DNA of 42,394 nt from Bacillota bacterium. Lineage in GTDB: Bacteria; Bacillota; Clostridia; Acetivibrionales; DTU013. A program made the position numbers and the translations under genes. Below the pieces are notes generated by a model. That model was not told the DNA's origin. It worked only from the letters and a program-made list of their open reading frames with translations, and made no database searches. The stretch's first letter is position 1, and each line of letters begins with the position of its first letter. Where the stretch lies: the NCBI GenBank assembly GCA_023399355.1, contig JAEWQC010000122.1, positions 1 to 42,394 of the forward strand, written 5' to 3'. This document shows, one piece after another, positions 17,822-24,956 of the stretch.

Positions 17822-18673
17822 CTACCCCCCGTTTTCAGGAGAAAACACCGGACTTCCGTCAGATTTGAAATCCAGCTTGCCCCTTTCATCCTTTTTTATA
17901 TTTTTTGAAAATACGGTCTTGACCGCATTCAACTCATAAACCAAATCGTCCAATCCACCAAGATTGACAAGGACTCTGGACTGCAACGAAAATCCTATTT
18001 TATCAGTATCTGAAACATCGACATAATCAACATTTGGCAATAGCTTATCCGGACTTTGACCGTCAACTTCCCTTATTGCATCATACACTTTATAAGCCAT
18101 GGAAAGTTGATTTTCCTGCAGATTAAGTTTTTTTCCCGGTTTAAGCACTTCGGGCTTTTTTAATTTGATTACTGGCAAATGGGTCTTTTTCATGTCGGGA
18201 TCCACTTCAAGGAGAACCTCTTCCTTGTCAATCAGAAGGCTTGTCCCGTCTGTGATCAGTAGAGCAGCCGCTTGCCTCTCCTCAACTTCTATGGAAACAG
18301 AAGAAGGAGGCACAAACCTTGCTTTAACACTTTTGGCATACGGACAGCTTTCCAGAATCCTTCTTTCAGCTGATCCTACCCGTAGAAAGTAAAATTTGCC
18401 CGGGTTGTCGAACAAAAGCCGGAAGCCGTTAACGCCCGGGTTGATACCCGAATGGGATATTATTGTCTGATTGTCATAATGTATGATTTTATCCTTCACA
18501 TAAACGCTTTTTATATTGAAAAACGGAGATAGCGCTCCATAAATCAAAGTTGTTAAAAGAAGCAAGGTTATAAATAAGGATTTTAACCATCGAAACGATC
18601 TTTTACTCTTTTTTTTACTTTTGTGCTTTGCATGTACAGGCTCCTGCACATTCTGTATCCTTTGTAATTTCAT
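17822..18673 (-). CDS. ftsQ: Cell division protein FtsQ/DivIB
   Basis: Bitopic divisome protein of 283 residues: a basic cytoplasmic tail (HAKHKSKKKSKRSFRW), one membrane helix (residues 32-52), then an extracytoplasmic POTRA domain starting FFNIKSVYVKD and an FtsQ-type beta domain. Typical sequence features are RRILESCPYAKSVKARFVPP and SIEVEERQAAALL. GAAAGGAA precedes the ATG. It lies 11 bp downstream of the murA remnant and opens the intact part of the ftsQ-sbp-ftsA-ftsZ operon. Confidence 0.95.
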   Translation of the reverse strand: MKLQRIQNVQEPVHAKHKSKKKSKRSFRWLKSLFITLLLLTTLIYGALSPFFNIKSVYVKDKIIHYDNQTIISHSGINPGVNGFRLLFDNPGKFYFLRVGSAERRILESCPYAKSVKARFVPPSSVSIEVEERQAAALLITDGTSLLIDKEEVLLEVDPDMKKTHLPVIKLKKPEVLKPGKKLNLQENQLSMAYKVYDAIREVDGQSPDKLLPNVDYVDVSDTDKIGFSLQSRVLVNLGGLDDLVYELNAVKTVFSKNIKKDERGKLDFKSDGSPVFSPENGG

Positions 18674-18684
18674 GAACTTTCCTT

Positions 18685-19662
18685 TCAGTTGATACGCTGG
18701 ATATTCGCACCTGAAAGCCGAAGCTTTTCCTCTATATTTTCATAACCCCGGTCTATATGTTTGATATCGGAAATAATTGTCTCTCCTTCTGCTGCAAGAC
18801 CAGCCAGTACAAGCGCCGCTCCGCCCCTCAGATCACGGGCGCAAACATTTGCCCCAATAAGCTTTTTGACTCCCTTTACGACTGCGATCCTGCCTTCCAG
18901 CTTGATATTGGCACCCATTCTGAGCAATTCGTCCACATGCTTGTATCTGTTTTCGAAAACGGTCTCAACCATGATGCTTGTTCCTCTGGCCATTGTCAGC
19001 ATTGCAACCAGCTGTGCCTGCATATCCGTGGGAAAACCGGGGTAGGGCAGCGTTCTTATAATGTCCACTGCACGCAGCCTTGAAGGTCCCGTTACCAACA
19101 TCGTGCTTCCCTTAATGCTGATCCTGCATCCGCTTTCCCTCAATATTGCCGTGATCGAACTTAAATGTTCAGGTATTACATTTCTTAAAAGCAGTTCACC
19201 TCCTGTAATACCTGCCGCCGCCATATATGTACCTGTCACGATCCTGTCCGTAATGATCGTATGCTCTGCATTTCTTAATCTATGATCCCCGCCGCATATC
19301 CTTATCATACTGGTACCGGCTCCCGTGACCTGTATTCCGGTAGCCTGGAGGTAATTCTGCAAATCCAGTATTTCAGGTTCCTTGGCTGCATTTCTGATCA
19401 AAGTCTCTCCCTCTGCAAAAACAGAGGCTAACATGATATTTTCAGTCGCGCCCACACTTGGGTAATCAAGCTGGATATCGCATCCCTTAAGCCTTTCGGC
19501 TTCACAGTAGATAAAGCCGCGCTGTGCATCCTGCACTTTCACGCCCATGCTTTTAAGCGCTTTCAAATGCAAGTCTATGGGTCTTGGGCCTATTTCGCAC
19601 CCACCCGGGTGTGTAACCTTATTGTATATTCTAATTCTACCATTCCTAAAAAAAGGTATCAA
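18685..19662 (-). pseudogene. murA: 5'-truncated UDP-GlcNAc enolpyruvyl transferase (murA remnant)
   Basis: The protein matches MurA only from just before the catalytic loop: HPGGCEIGPRPIDLHL contains the active-site cysteine (Cys115 in E. coli numbering). The rest of the family follows in frame (DYPSVGATENIMLAS, GFPTDMQAQ, EGRIAV, ARDLRGGAALVLAGLAAEG). About 110 N-terminal residues, half of one lobe of the enolpyruvyl-transferase fold, are absent, and no trace of them is seen upstream in any frame. The only upstream start in frame is a TTG that coincides with the -35 of a promoter. It is therefore very probably inactive, and the cell needs another murA. The break coincides with the start of the gas-vesicle island. 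Confidence 0.85.
19634..19662 (-). promoter_or_regulatory. Near-consensus sigma-A promoter at the murA truncation
   Basis: Minus strand TTGATA (19662-19657), 17 bp, TAGAAT (19639-19634). It would read the murA remnant and then ftsQ-sbp-ftsA-ftsZ, so it may now drive the division operon. Confidence 0.65.
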
Positions 19663-19706
19663 CTTTTTTATTCTATATAAAAAAGCATGTAATAATGTAA
19701 CACAAA

Positions 19707-19739
19707 TGGTTTACATAAATATAATAATATCGTAAACCA
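19707..19739. repeat. 8-bp inverted repeat at the island edge
   Basis: TGGTTTAC and GTAAACCA separated by 17 AT-rich bases, about 35 bp before the start of the 19775 gene. It could be an operator or a junction scar; no T-run follows. Confidence 0.5.
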
Positions 19740-19774
19740 ATTATAATCCTATAAAAATAGTTGAGGTGATATAA

Positions 19775-20269
19775 ATGCCGGATTCTACTTCCTCAGAGAA
19801 CACCAGTAACGTTAATGACATGCTTGAAAATGTTCCCTCTCAGGAATCACCCAATGATTACCTGCAATCCTTAAGAAAATACAGAGATGATATTAAACAC
19901 GAAGTACGGATGAATAGTACAAATATAAGATCAGGGTTGTTGAAAAACAATCATTCACAAATATTCTTCGGTGTTCCGGATATTCCCCCCAGAGATACTT
20001 GTATAGAAAATACAATTAAAATCTGTATATATAATGTCAATGGTAACAGTAACGAATTCAAATTACAGCCGGGTGAAATTACGGTTTCCGAAGGGTCTTT
20101 GAAGGATCTGCCCTTGGATGAAGAAACTGTGAATCAATTAATTTACACATTAAACAGGTTAAGTGAAACAAAATCAGGAGAAAATATCAATATCAAAATA
20201 CCGATCTATATCTTCAATATATCTAATATCCTCACAAACGGGAGTAAAAATACTGTTACTCCAAAATGA
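19775..20269 (+). CDS. Unrecognised protein of 164 residues, YLxSLRK motif
   Basis: First plus-strand gene of the island; GAGGTGATATAA precedes the ATG, a good ribosome binding site. The N-terminus is Ser/Asn-rich and low complexity, followed by NDYLQSLRKYRDDIKHE near residue 27. That YLxSLRK peptide also ends the beta-propeller protein at 37090-38493 (EYLKSLRKK). The C-terminal half alternates strand-like segments (ENTIKICIYNVNGNSNEF) and ends in a polar tail. No signal peptide or membrane helix. Followed at 45 bp by a 56-residue gene and a shared terminator. Confidence 0.7.
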   Translation: MPDSTSSENTSNVNDMLENVPSQESPNDYLQSLRKYRDDIKHEVRMNSTNIRSGLLKNNHSQIFFGVPDIPPRDTCIENTIKICIYNVNGNSNEFKLQPGEITVSEGSLKDLPLDEETVNQLIYTLNRLSETKSGENINIKIPIYIFNISNILTNGSKNTVTPK

Positions 20270-20313
20270 ATAGACTCCCCTGAATACATACCAATGGAAA
20301 GGGGGTGAATAAA

Positions 20314-20484
20314 ATGCAGGAAGATTATAAAGATATTGATATAGTGACTCTTGTTAAGGTGTTGGTATCAGTTCTTATTGACAGTGTCAAACAGCAGGGC
20401 AAGAATGTCGTCCTTACCAATGGAAATAACAATGAAGTGCAAATTCCCAACGAAGAAGGTCCAGGCGGTAACGTCCAAGTATGA
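20314..20484 (+). CDS. Unrecognised small protein (56 residues)
   Basis: Starts MQEDYKDIDIVTLVKVLVSV, ends in an Asn/Gly-rich tail finishing GGNVQV. AAAGGGGGTGA lies at ideal spacing before the ATG, and a strong terminator begins five bases after the stop, so it is very likely translated. The hydrophobic amphipathic helix at residues 9-24 is the only structural feature. Probably in an operon with the 19775 gene; product function unknown. Confidence 0.65.
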   Translation: MQEDYKDIDIVTLVKVLVSVLIDSVKQQGKNVVLTNGNNNEVQIPNEEGPGGNVQV

Positions 20485-20488
20485 AGTG

Positions 20489-20524
20489 ATTCCAGGAGAA
20501 CCCTATGGTTCTCCTGGAATTTTT
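20489..20524 (+). terminator. Intrinsic terminator of the 19775/20314 operon
   Basis: Perfect 14-bp stem ATTCCAGGAGAACC / GGTTCTCCTGGAAT with a CTAT loop followed by TTTT. Confidence 0.93.
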
Positions 20525-20593
20525 AACGTTGAAGGATTTGCAATGAAGCAAGTGTTTTTGTGTAAGTTCTTTGAAGGTTTGATAAGTTCTTCG

Positions 20594-20663
20594 GGTTGCC
20601 TTTGGGTTACTTTGGGATTGCCTTTGGATTGCTTTTGGATTGCTTTTGGATTGCTTTTGGAGA
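20594..20663. repeat. 11-bp tandem array (GATTGCTTTTG)
   Basis: Three exact GATTGCTTTTG units, preceded by GATTGCCTTTG and two more diverged copies. They lie in a 520-bp gene-free interval (20485-21007) between convergent transcription units. Confidence 0.8.
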
Positions 20664-20712
20664 TACCTCTGATGCGTCTCCAAAGACACCTGAAAATCGC
20701 TTGTAAGTGTTT

Positions 20713-20817
20713 GAAAAAGTTTTACAAATGTACCCGATTCAAGGGCATCCTTAAGCGGCGTAATTTTTGCCGCTTAAGGATGCCCTTGAATCGTTTGGTA
20801 CATTGTAAAACTTTTTC
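20713..20817. repeat. Very long near-perfect hairpin (~46-bp arms)
   Basis: The left arm (20713-20759) and right arm (20769-20817) are reverse complements over about 46 bp, with only one extra A on the left and three extra bases (AAA on the complementary strand) on the right. The loop is about 9 bases. A T-run is lacking immediately after, so it is longer and different in type from the intrinsic terminators nearby. Candidates are a foldback mobile element or a structured RNA. Confidence 0.85.
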
Positions 20818-20820
20818 ATA

Positions 20821-20886
20821 GTGCCATGACAGGCACCACGCCACTGAGTGGCGCCCTTTGGCCACTTTCCGGCGGTGGAAAGTGGC
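20821..20886. repeat. Three further consecutive hairpins
   Basis: GTGCC/GGCAC (20821-20836), CGCCACT/AGTGGCG (20839-20853) and GCCACTTTCC/GGAAAGTGGC (20861-20886) follow the long hairpin almost without gaps. From 20887 to 21007 I see nothing further. Confidence 0.75.
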
Positions 20887-21007
20887 AGACCCACTTTGAC
20901 AAAAAAACCATTAGTATTTACCAAACCACTTCTGAAAACACAAAAATTTAATCTCTGTTTTAATACAGTGCATTCAAATGAAAAACAGCCTATTCAAATC
21001 AGAGATA

Positions 21008-23173
21008 TCAATGTTTATTTGCAGATTCCTTCATACGGGTCACCTCATCTATCGCCCAGTGCAGATCCTCTGCATCAATGGTCAGCTGTTCCAGGCAAGG
21101 ATTCCCGCTGGCCAGGAATTTGTCAATAGCTTTCATTGCTGCTTTTTCACATACCCCGTAAATATCCGAGCCGACAAAACCGGCAGTATGTCCTGCAAGA
21201 TCCTTCGGATTTACTCCCTCAAGAATCGGTCTTCCTTTCAGATGAATTTTAAATATTTCACACCTTTCCTGTTCATCAGGCTCCGGAATCTGAAATATCT
21301 GGTCAAACCTGCCCTGGCGCAGGAGAGCAGGGTCTACCAGATCCAGCCTGTTTGTTGCAGCAAGAACAACGACCCCTTTCAGTTCTTCCACTCCATCCAT
21401 TTCCGTCAACAGCTGACTTATCACTCTTTGACCCACTCCGGAATCGGAGCCCTCGGAATTCCGTCCACATGATAGTGCATCGATCTCATCAAAGAATACA
21501 ATGCAGGGGGAGGCTTGTTTCGCTTTTTTGAAGACCTCCCTCATCATCTTTTCCGACTCGCCCACCCATTTTGAAAAAATTGCGGGGCCCTTAATGGAGA
21601 TGAAATTTGCATTGCTCGTTGACGCCGCCGCCTTGGCAATCAGAGTTTTACCGGTTCCGGGAGGTCCTGCCAGAATAATGCCCTTTGGCTGATGGGCTTT
21701 TACATGGTTAAAAAGTTCCCGGTATTTGAGCGGCCATTCTATTGCCTCTTTTAGTGCTTCTTTCACCTCATTCAAACCGCCTATATCCTCCCAATTCACA
21801 TTTGGGATCTCTACATATACCTCACGTATGGCTGAAGGCTCCACCTCCTCCATTGCACCTGCAAAATGCTCCATCCTTACCTTCAGGTCAGGTAGTTTCC
21901 CGTGTGATATACAATAGCGAAGATCTTTTTCCAGCATCGCTTCCCGGATGGCAAACATGCCGGCTTCCCTGCATAAGGCCTCCAGATCCGCCCCGACAAA
22001 GCCATGGGTTATCTCAGCAATCCTTGCCAGATTGATATCTTTTGCCAGCGGCATATTCCTCGTGTGAATCGCAAGGATTTCCGCCCTTCCCTCTTTATTG
22101 GGAACATTGATGGATATTTCCCGGTCAAATCTTCCCGGTCTGCGAAGAGCCGGGTCTATGGAATCGGGAATATTGGTTGCACCTATAACCACTACATTCT
22201 TTCTTTTTTTCAAACCGTCCATAAGCACTAAAAGCTGCCCTACTACCCTCTTCTCCACTTCGCCTGATACTTCGGTACGTTTTGGAGCAATAGCATCTAT
22301 TTCATCAATGAATATGATGGCAGGTGTTTTGCTGGCGGCCTCCTCAAATATCCCCCTCAATTTTGCTTCGCTCTCGCCGTAAAACTTATGAATGATTTCA
22401 GGCCCGTTGACTGCAATAAAATGAGCATCCGTTTCAGTAGCTACCGCCCTGGCAATCAGTGTTTTCCCTGTCCCCGGAGGGCCGTAAAGCAGCACTCCGT
22501 TAGGCGGGTATATTCCGATCCTTTCGAAAACTTCCGGATATAGAAGCGGAAGCTCTATCATTTCCCTTACCCGCTGTATTTCTGTCTGAAGCCCTCCGAT
22601 ATCCTTATAGGCTATCTTGCCTATCCCCTCGTGGACATTTGTCGAATGTTCAATTACAAAAGTTGTATCCGAATGCAGCAACACAATTTCTCTTGGAGAG
22701 GTCCTGGTTACAGTGAAATCGGCAGTTCTTGACCCGTAGAGCAACACTTGAACACGGTTGCCTTCCATAACAGGCAGGCCTTCCAGTAGTCTGCCAATAT
22801 GGTTTGTGTCCCATTCCATACCGTCATTATTGTCATCGTCGGCTGGAGATAATGTTACAGTGCGTGCCTGATTATAGGAACTTTTTTTAATTATCACTTT
22901 ATCTTCAATACCAATACCGGCATTTTCCCTGCAGATTCCATCAAGTTGTATGATCGGTTTTCCCCGGTACTCCATATGGGTTGGCAAAATTTTAGCAACA
23001 GCCTCCCTTTTGCCTGGTCCTGATATGGTAATAATATCTCCTACATCCGCATCCAGCTTGATCATATCTTCCGGATTCATTCTTGCTATCCCGCGTCCCG
23101 CATCCCTGGGCTCAGCTTCCAGTACTCTCAAAGATATTTGATTATCCTGACCAATATATGCATCCGTTACCAC
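21008..23173 (-). CDS. Cdc48/VAT-type double AAA+ ATPase
   Basis: 721-residue unfoldase with full archaeal VAT / eukaryotic Cdc48 architecture: double-psi barrel N-domain (ARMNPEDMIKLDADVGDIITI), a second N-subdomain, then two AAA modules. D1 has Walker A GPPGTGKT (231-238), Walker B IIFIDE (286-291) and PALRRPGRFDRE. D2 has Walker A GPPGTGKT (503-510), Walker B IVFFDE (558-563) and PALLRQGRFD. The GTG start follows GGGGGAG. It lies 17 bp downstream of the GvpJ-PH gene, last in the minus-strand gas-vesicle series, which suggests a role in assembling, remodelling or clearing vesicle proteins (inference). Such proteins are standard in archaea and only scattered in bacteria. Confidence 0.95.
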   Translation of the reverse strand: MVTDAYIGQDNQISLRVLEAEPRDAGRGIARMNPEDMIKLDADVGDIITISGPGKREAVAKILPTHMEYRGKPIIQLDGICRENAGIGIEDKVIIKKSSYNQARTVTLSPADDDNNDGMEWDTNHIGRLLEGLPVMEGNRVQVLLYGSRTADFTVTRTSPREIVLLHSDTTFVIEHSTNVHEGIGKIAYKDIGGLQTEIQRVREMIELPLLYPEVFERIGIYPPNGVLLYGPPGTGKTLIARAVATETDAHFIAVNGPEIIHKFYGESEAKLRGIFEEAASKTPAIIFIDEIDAIAPKRTEVSGEVEKRVVGQLLVLMDGLKKRKNVVVIGATNIPDSIDPALRRPGRFDREISINVPNKEGRAEILAIHTRNMPLAKDINLARIAEITHGFVGADLEALCREAGMFAIREAMLEKDLRYCISHGKLPDLKVRMEHFAGAMEEVEPSAIREVYVEIPNVNWEDIGGLNEVKEALKEAIEWPLKYRELFNHVKAHQPKGIILAGPPGTGKTLIAKAAASTSNANFISIKGPAIFSKWVGESEKMMREVFKKAKQASPCIVFFDEIDALSCGRNSEGSDSGVGQRVISQLLTEMDGVEELKGVVVLAATNRLDLVDPALLRQGRFDQIFQIPEPDEQERCEIFKIHLKGRPILEGVNPKDLAGHTAGFVGSDIYGVCEKAAMKAIDKFLASGNPCLEQLTIDAEDLHWAIDEVTRMKESANKH

Positions 23174-23190
23174 GGTTTACTCCCCCTTTA

Positions 23191-24294
23191 TTACAACTGC
23201 TTTACAGCTATTGGGCTGTTGTACCTGAAGCTCACCCAGCCGCACCTTGGACAACCGTTTTCAAGCAAGCTCTCTTTTGATGATTTCTTGCCACATCTGG
23301 GGCAGGTTTCAGTATTTTTACCCTCCGAATATTCTTTTGTCAATTCGATAATGACTTTCTCCCATTCCTGCAGTGAAGTTTCATTATCATGGAAGCAGAC
23401 AACGTTATTCTCGTTTCCCTCTTTATACATCACAATCAGTGATTTTTCCTGAACTGGAGCACTGCCGAACTGTACATCCTGTACGGTAACATGTGAAATG
23501 TCCTCTGCAGGGATTTCAAAAATCAGCTTTTTCTCAAAATCATACCACCAGCACAACCGCTTGTTTGTGAGATATAAGTGTCCCGGTTTCCACACATAGC
23601 GTACATTCCCCTCTGAAACAAAAGGCATCCGGTACCACATCTTCCCTGAATTAGCCACCTCTTCCGCGGGATAAAGGAAATTCCCCAGCACTTCCTTCTT
23701 TTCAACGAAAACAGGGTTTTCTTCAAGGCTAAATTCCCTTTTCTTCATGAGTTCCTCAATGGCTTTTTTCAAGAAAGCCGTGTCATTGGTGTGCAATTTG
23801 ATTATTTCTTCATCCTTCAGCAGGATGTGGAGCTCCTGTCGCTTTTCGCCGGTAAAATGCTCCCTTTCCTGAATGGACATTGCCTTGATCTCTTCATAAT
23901 ATATTTCCAATAAAACTTCAGCAGGCATTTTCCTGAACATAATCAGTCTCTTGTCGGTAATATATATAGTTCCTGCCCGCCAACTGTTGTATATGCCTTT
24001 ACTGTACCAGTGGGTACCGAACATTGAAAAAAGTATATTTTCATTTTCTCCCAGGGAAGGTCTTTCCATTTCTGCTTCTTTAGAAGCCACTGCACGCTGT
24101 GCTTCATCCCAATCCTTCATGATCCCGTATTCCAGCATCGTCTCCATCCCGGCCAAAGCCAGTTTCAGGTTGACACCAAGTAAAGGAATCCCGGCAACAG
24201 ATATAATCAGGTCCGTATTCAAGAGGATGCCTTTATCAAGGATTCTATCAATCAGATCATTCAGGGTTGCCTGGGGACTCCGGTTTGGATCCAT
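23191..24294 (-). CDS. GvpJ/GvpA-like domain fused to two PH/GRAM-like domains and a zinc ribbon
   Basis: 367 residues. Residues 10-60 carry the shell-protein pattern LNDLIDRILDKGILLNTDLI and VAGIPLLGVNLKLALAGMETM. Two PH/GRAM-like modules follow: about 85-190 (RAGTIYITDKRLIMFRKMP) and about 205-315 (KPGHLYLTNKRLCWWYDF). A C-terminal zinc ribbon (CPRCGKK...CPRCGW) ends near 360. AAAGGTGG precedes the ATG. GvpA/J proteins are normally 70-140 residues, so this is a multidomain fusion. PH/GRAM domains often bind lipid or protein surfaces, suggesting an adaptor between vesicle and membrane (inference). A copy of the interspersed element lies 90 bp upstream. Confidence 0.85.
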   Translation of the reverse strand: MDPNRSPQATLNDLIDRILDKGILLNTDLIISVAGIPLLGVNLKLALAGMETMLEYGIMKDWDEAQRAVASKEAEMERPSLGENENILFSMFGTHWYSKGIYNSWRAGTIYITDKRLIMFRKMPAEVLLEIYYEEIKAMSIQEREHFTGEKRQELHILLKDEEIIKLHTNDTAFLKKAIEELMKKREFSLEENPVFVEKKEVLGNFLYPAEEVANSGKMWYRMPFVSEGNVRYVWKPGHLYLTNKRLCWWYDFEKKLIFEIPAEDISHVTVQDVQFGSAPVQEKSLIVMYKEGNENNVVCFHDNETSLQEWEKVIIELTKEYSEGKNTETCPRCGKKSSKESLLENGCPRCGWVSFRYNSPIAVKQL

Positions 24295-24384
24295 CGTGAC
24301 CCCACCTTTCTGCTAGTTCGAATCGTTATGAGCTTCACTAATACCGACTTCGACAATTTTGATTTGATTTGCACCAATAAGGTC

Positions 24385-24610
24385 TTCGTTATTACGCATC
24401 GGTTCAAAATGAATTTTTTTGATTGCAGAAAAATTTGTACCCTTACCGTGTTTCAATGAGGCTGGTTATAAGCTAAGCTTGCTGCTCGCCCATGCATCCG
24501 GGACAGGAGATATGCACGCCGCATGAAATCCAAATCGGTACCTGCCGCCAAGGCTTTTTGCGAAAGCAAAAGAGCCAAGAGATGGGGGACATCTTTTACC
24601 TCATTATTTT
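24385..24610 (-). repeat. Interspersed element, copy A
   Basis: Shares with copies at 30075-30259 and 32696-32900 the blocks ACGCATCGGTTCAAA, CCAAATCGGTACC, AGGCTTTTTGC-GCAAAAG and GGGGGACATC (plus-strand reading). This copy has an extra middle segment and imperfect ends. It occupies the gap before the GvpJ-PH gene. It overlaps the last two bases of the upstream gene's stop codon. Confidence 0.85.
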
Positions 24611-24956
24611 ATGCTTGCTGTGTATAAAATAGCATCAGTGCCATTGCTTCTTTAATTGCAGCTACCCATTCACCAGGCTTTGCAAGTGCTATATAAGCAT
24701 GTTCCCGCCCACTTCCGCTGTTGAATTCCATACATAACTGTCTCACTTTTATCCCCATCAGCCAGCTTCTCTGCATCGTATTAACCTGTACTATTTTATC
24801 CAGCCTGAATTCCATTACCGTTTTATTCGCCTGGATAAATATGAGCCGTTTGTCGGTAAGAAATAAATGGCCAAGTTGCCACGTTGACCTCAACAGCAGT
24901 GTGCCTTGTGTTTTTAAGCGGATCTTTTCTCCACTGCCCAGACTTACCTCATCCAT
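24609..24956 (-). CDS. Stand-alone PH/GRAM-like domain protein
   Basis: 115 residues from the start MDEVSLGSGEKIRL, which has GGGGGTGG upstream and overlaps the stop of the preceding GvpF/L gene by 8 bases, so the two are translationally coupled. The central LGHLFLTDKRLIFIQANKT is the same pattern as in both modules of the 23191-24294 protein, so this is a one-domain relative. No shell or zinc motif is present. Probably part of the same assembly, possibly pairing with the fusion protein. Confidence 0.75.
   Translation of the reverse strand: MDEVSLGSGEKIRLKTQGTLLLRSTWQLGHLFLTDKRLIFIQANKTVMEFRLDKIVQVNTMQRSWLMGIKVRQLCMEFNSGSGREHAYIALAKPGEWVAAIKEAMALMLFYTQQA

Noticed and set aside
20713..20886. 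Integron attC site
   Set aside because: No R/L core boxes and no integrase or cassette array nearby.
24385..24610. Known riboswitch (c-di-GMP, cobalamin) in the interspersed element
   Set aside because: Conserved core motifs of those classes are not present; only generic hairpins are seen.
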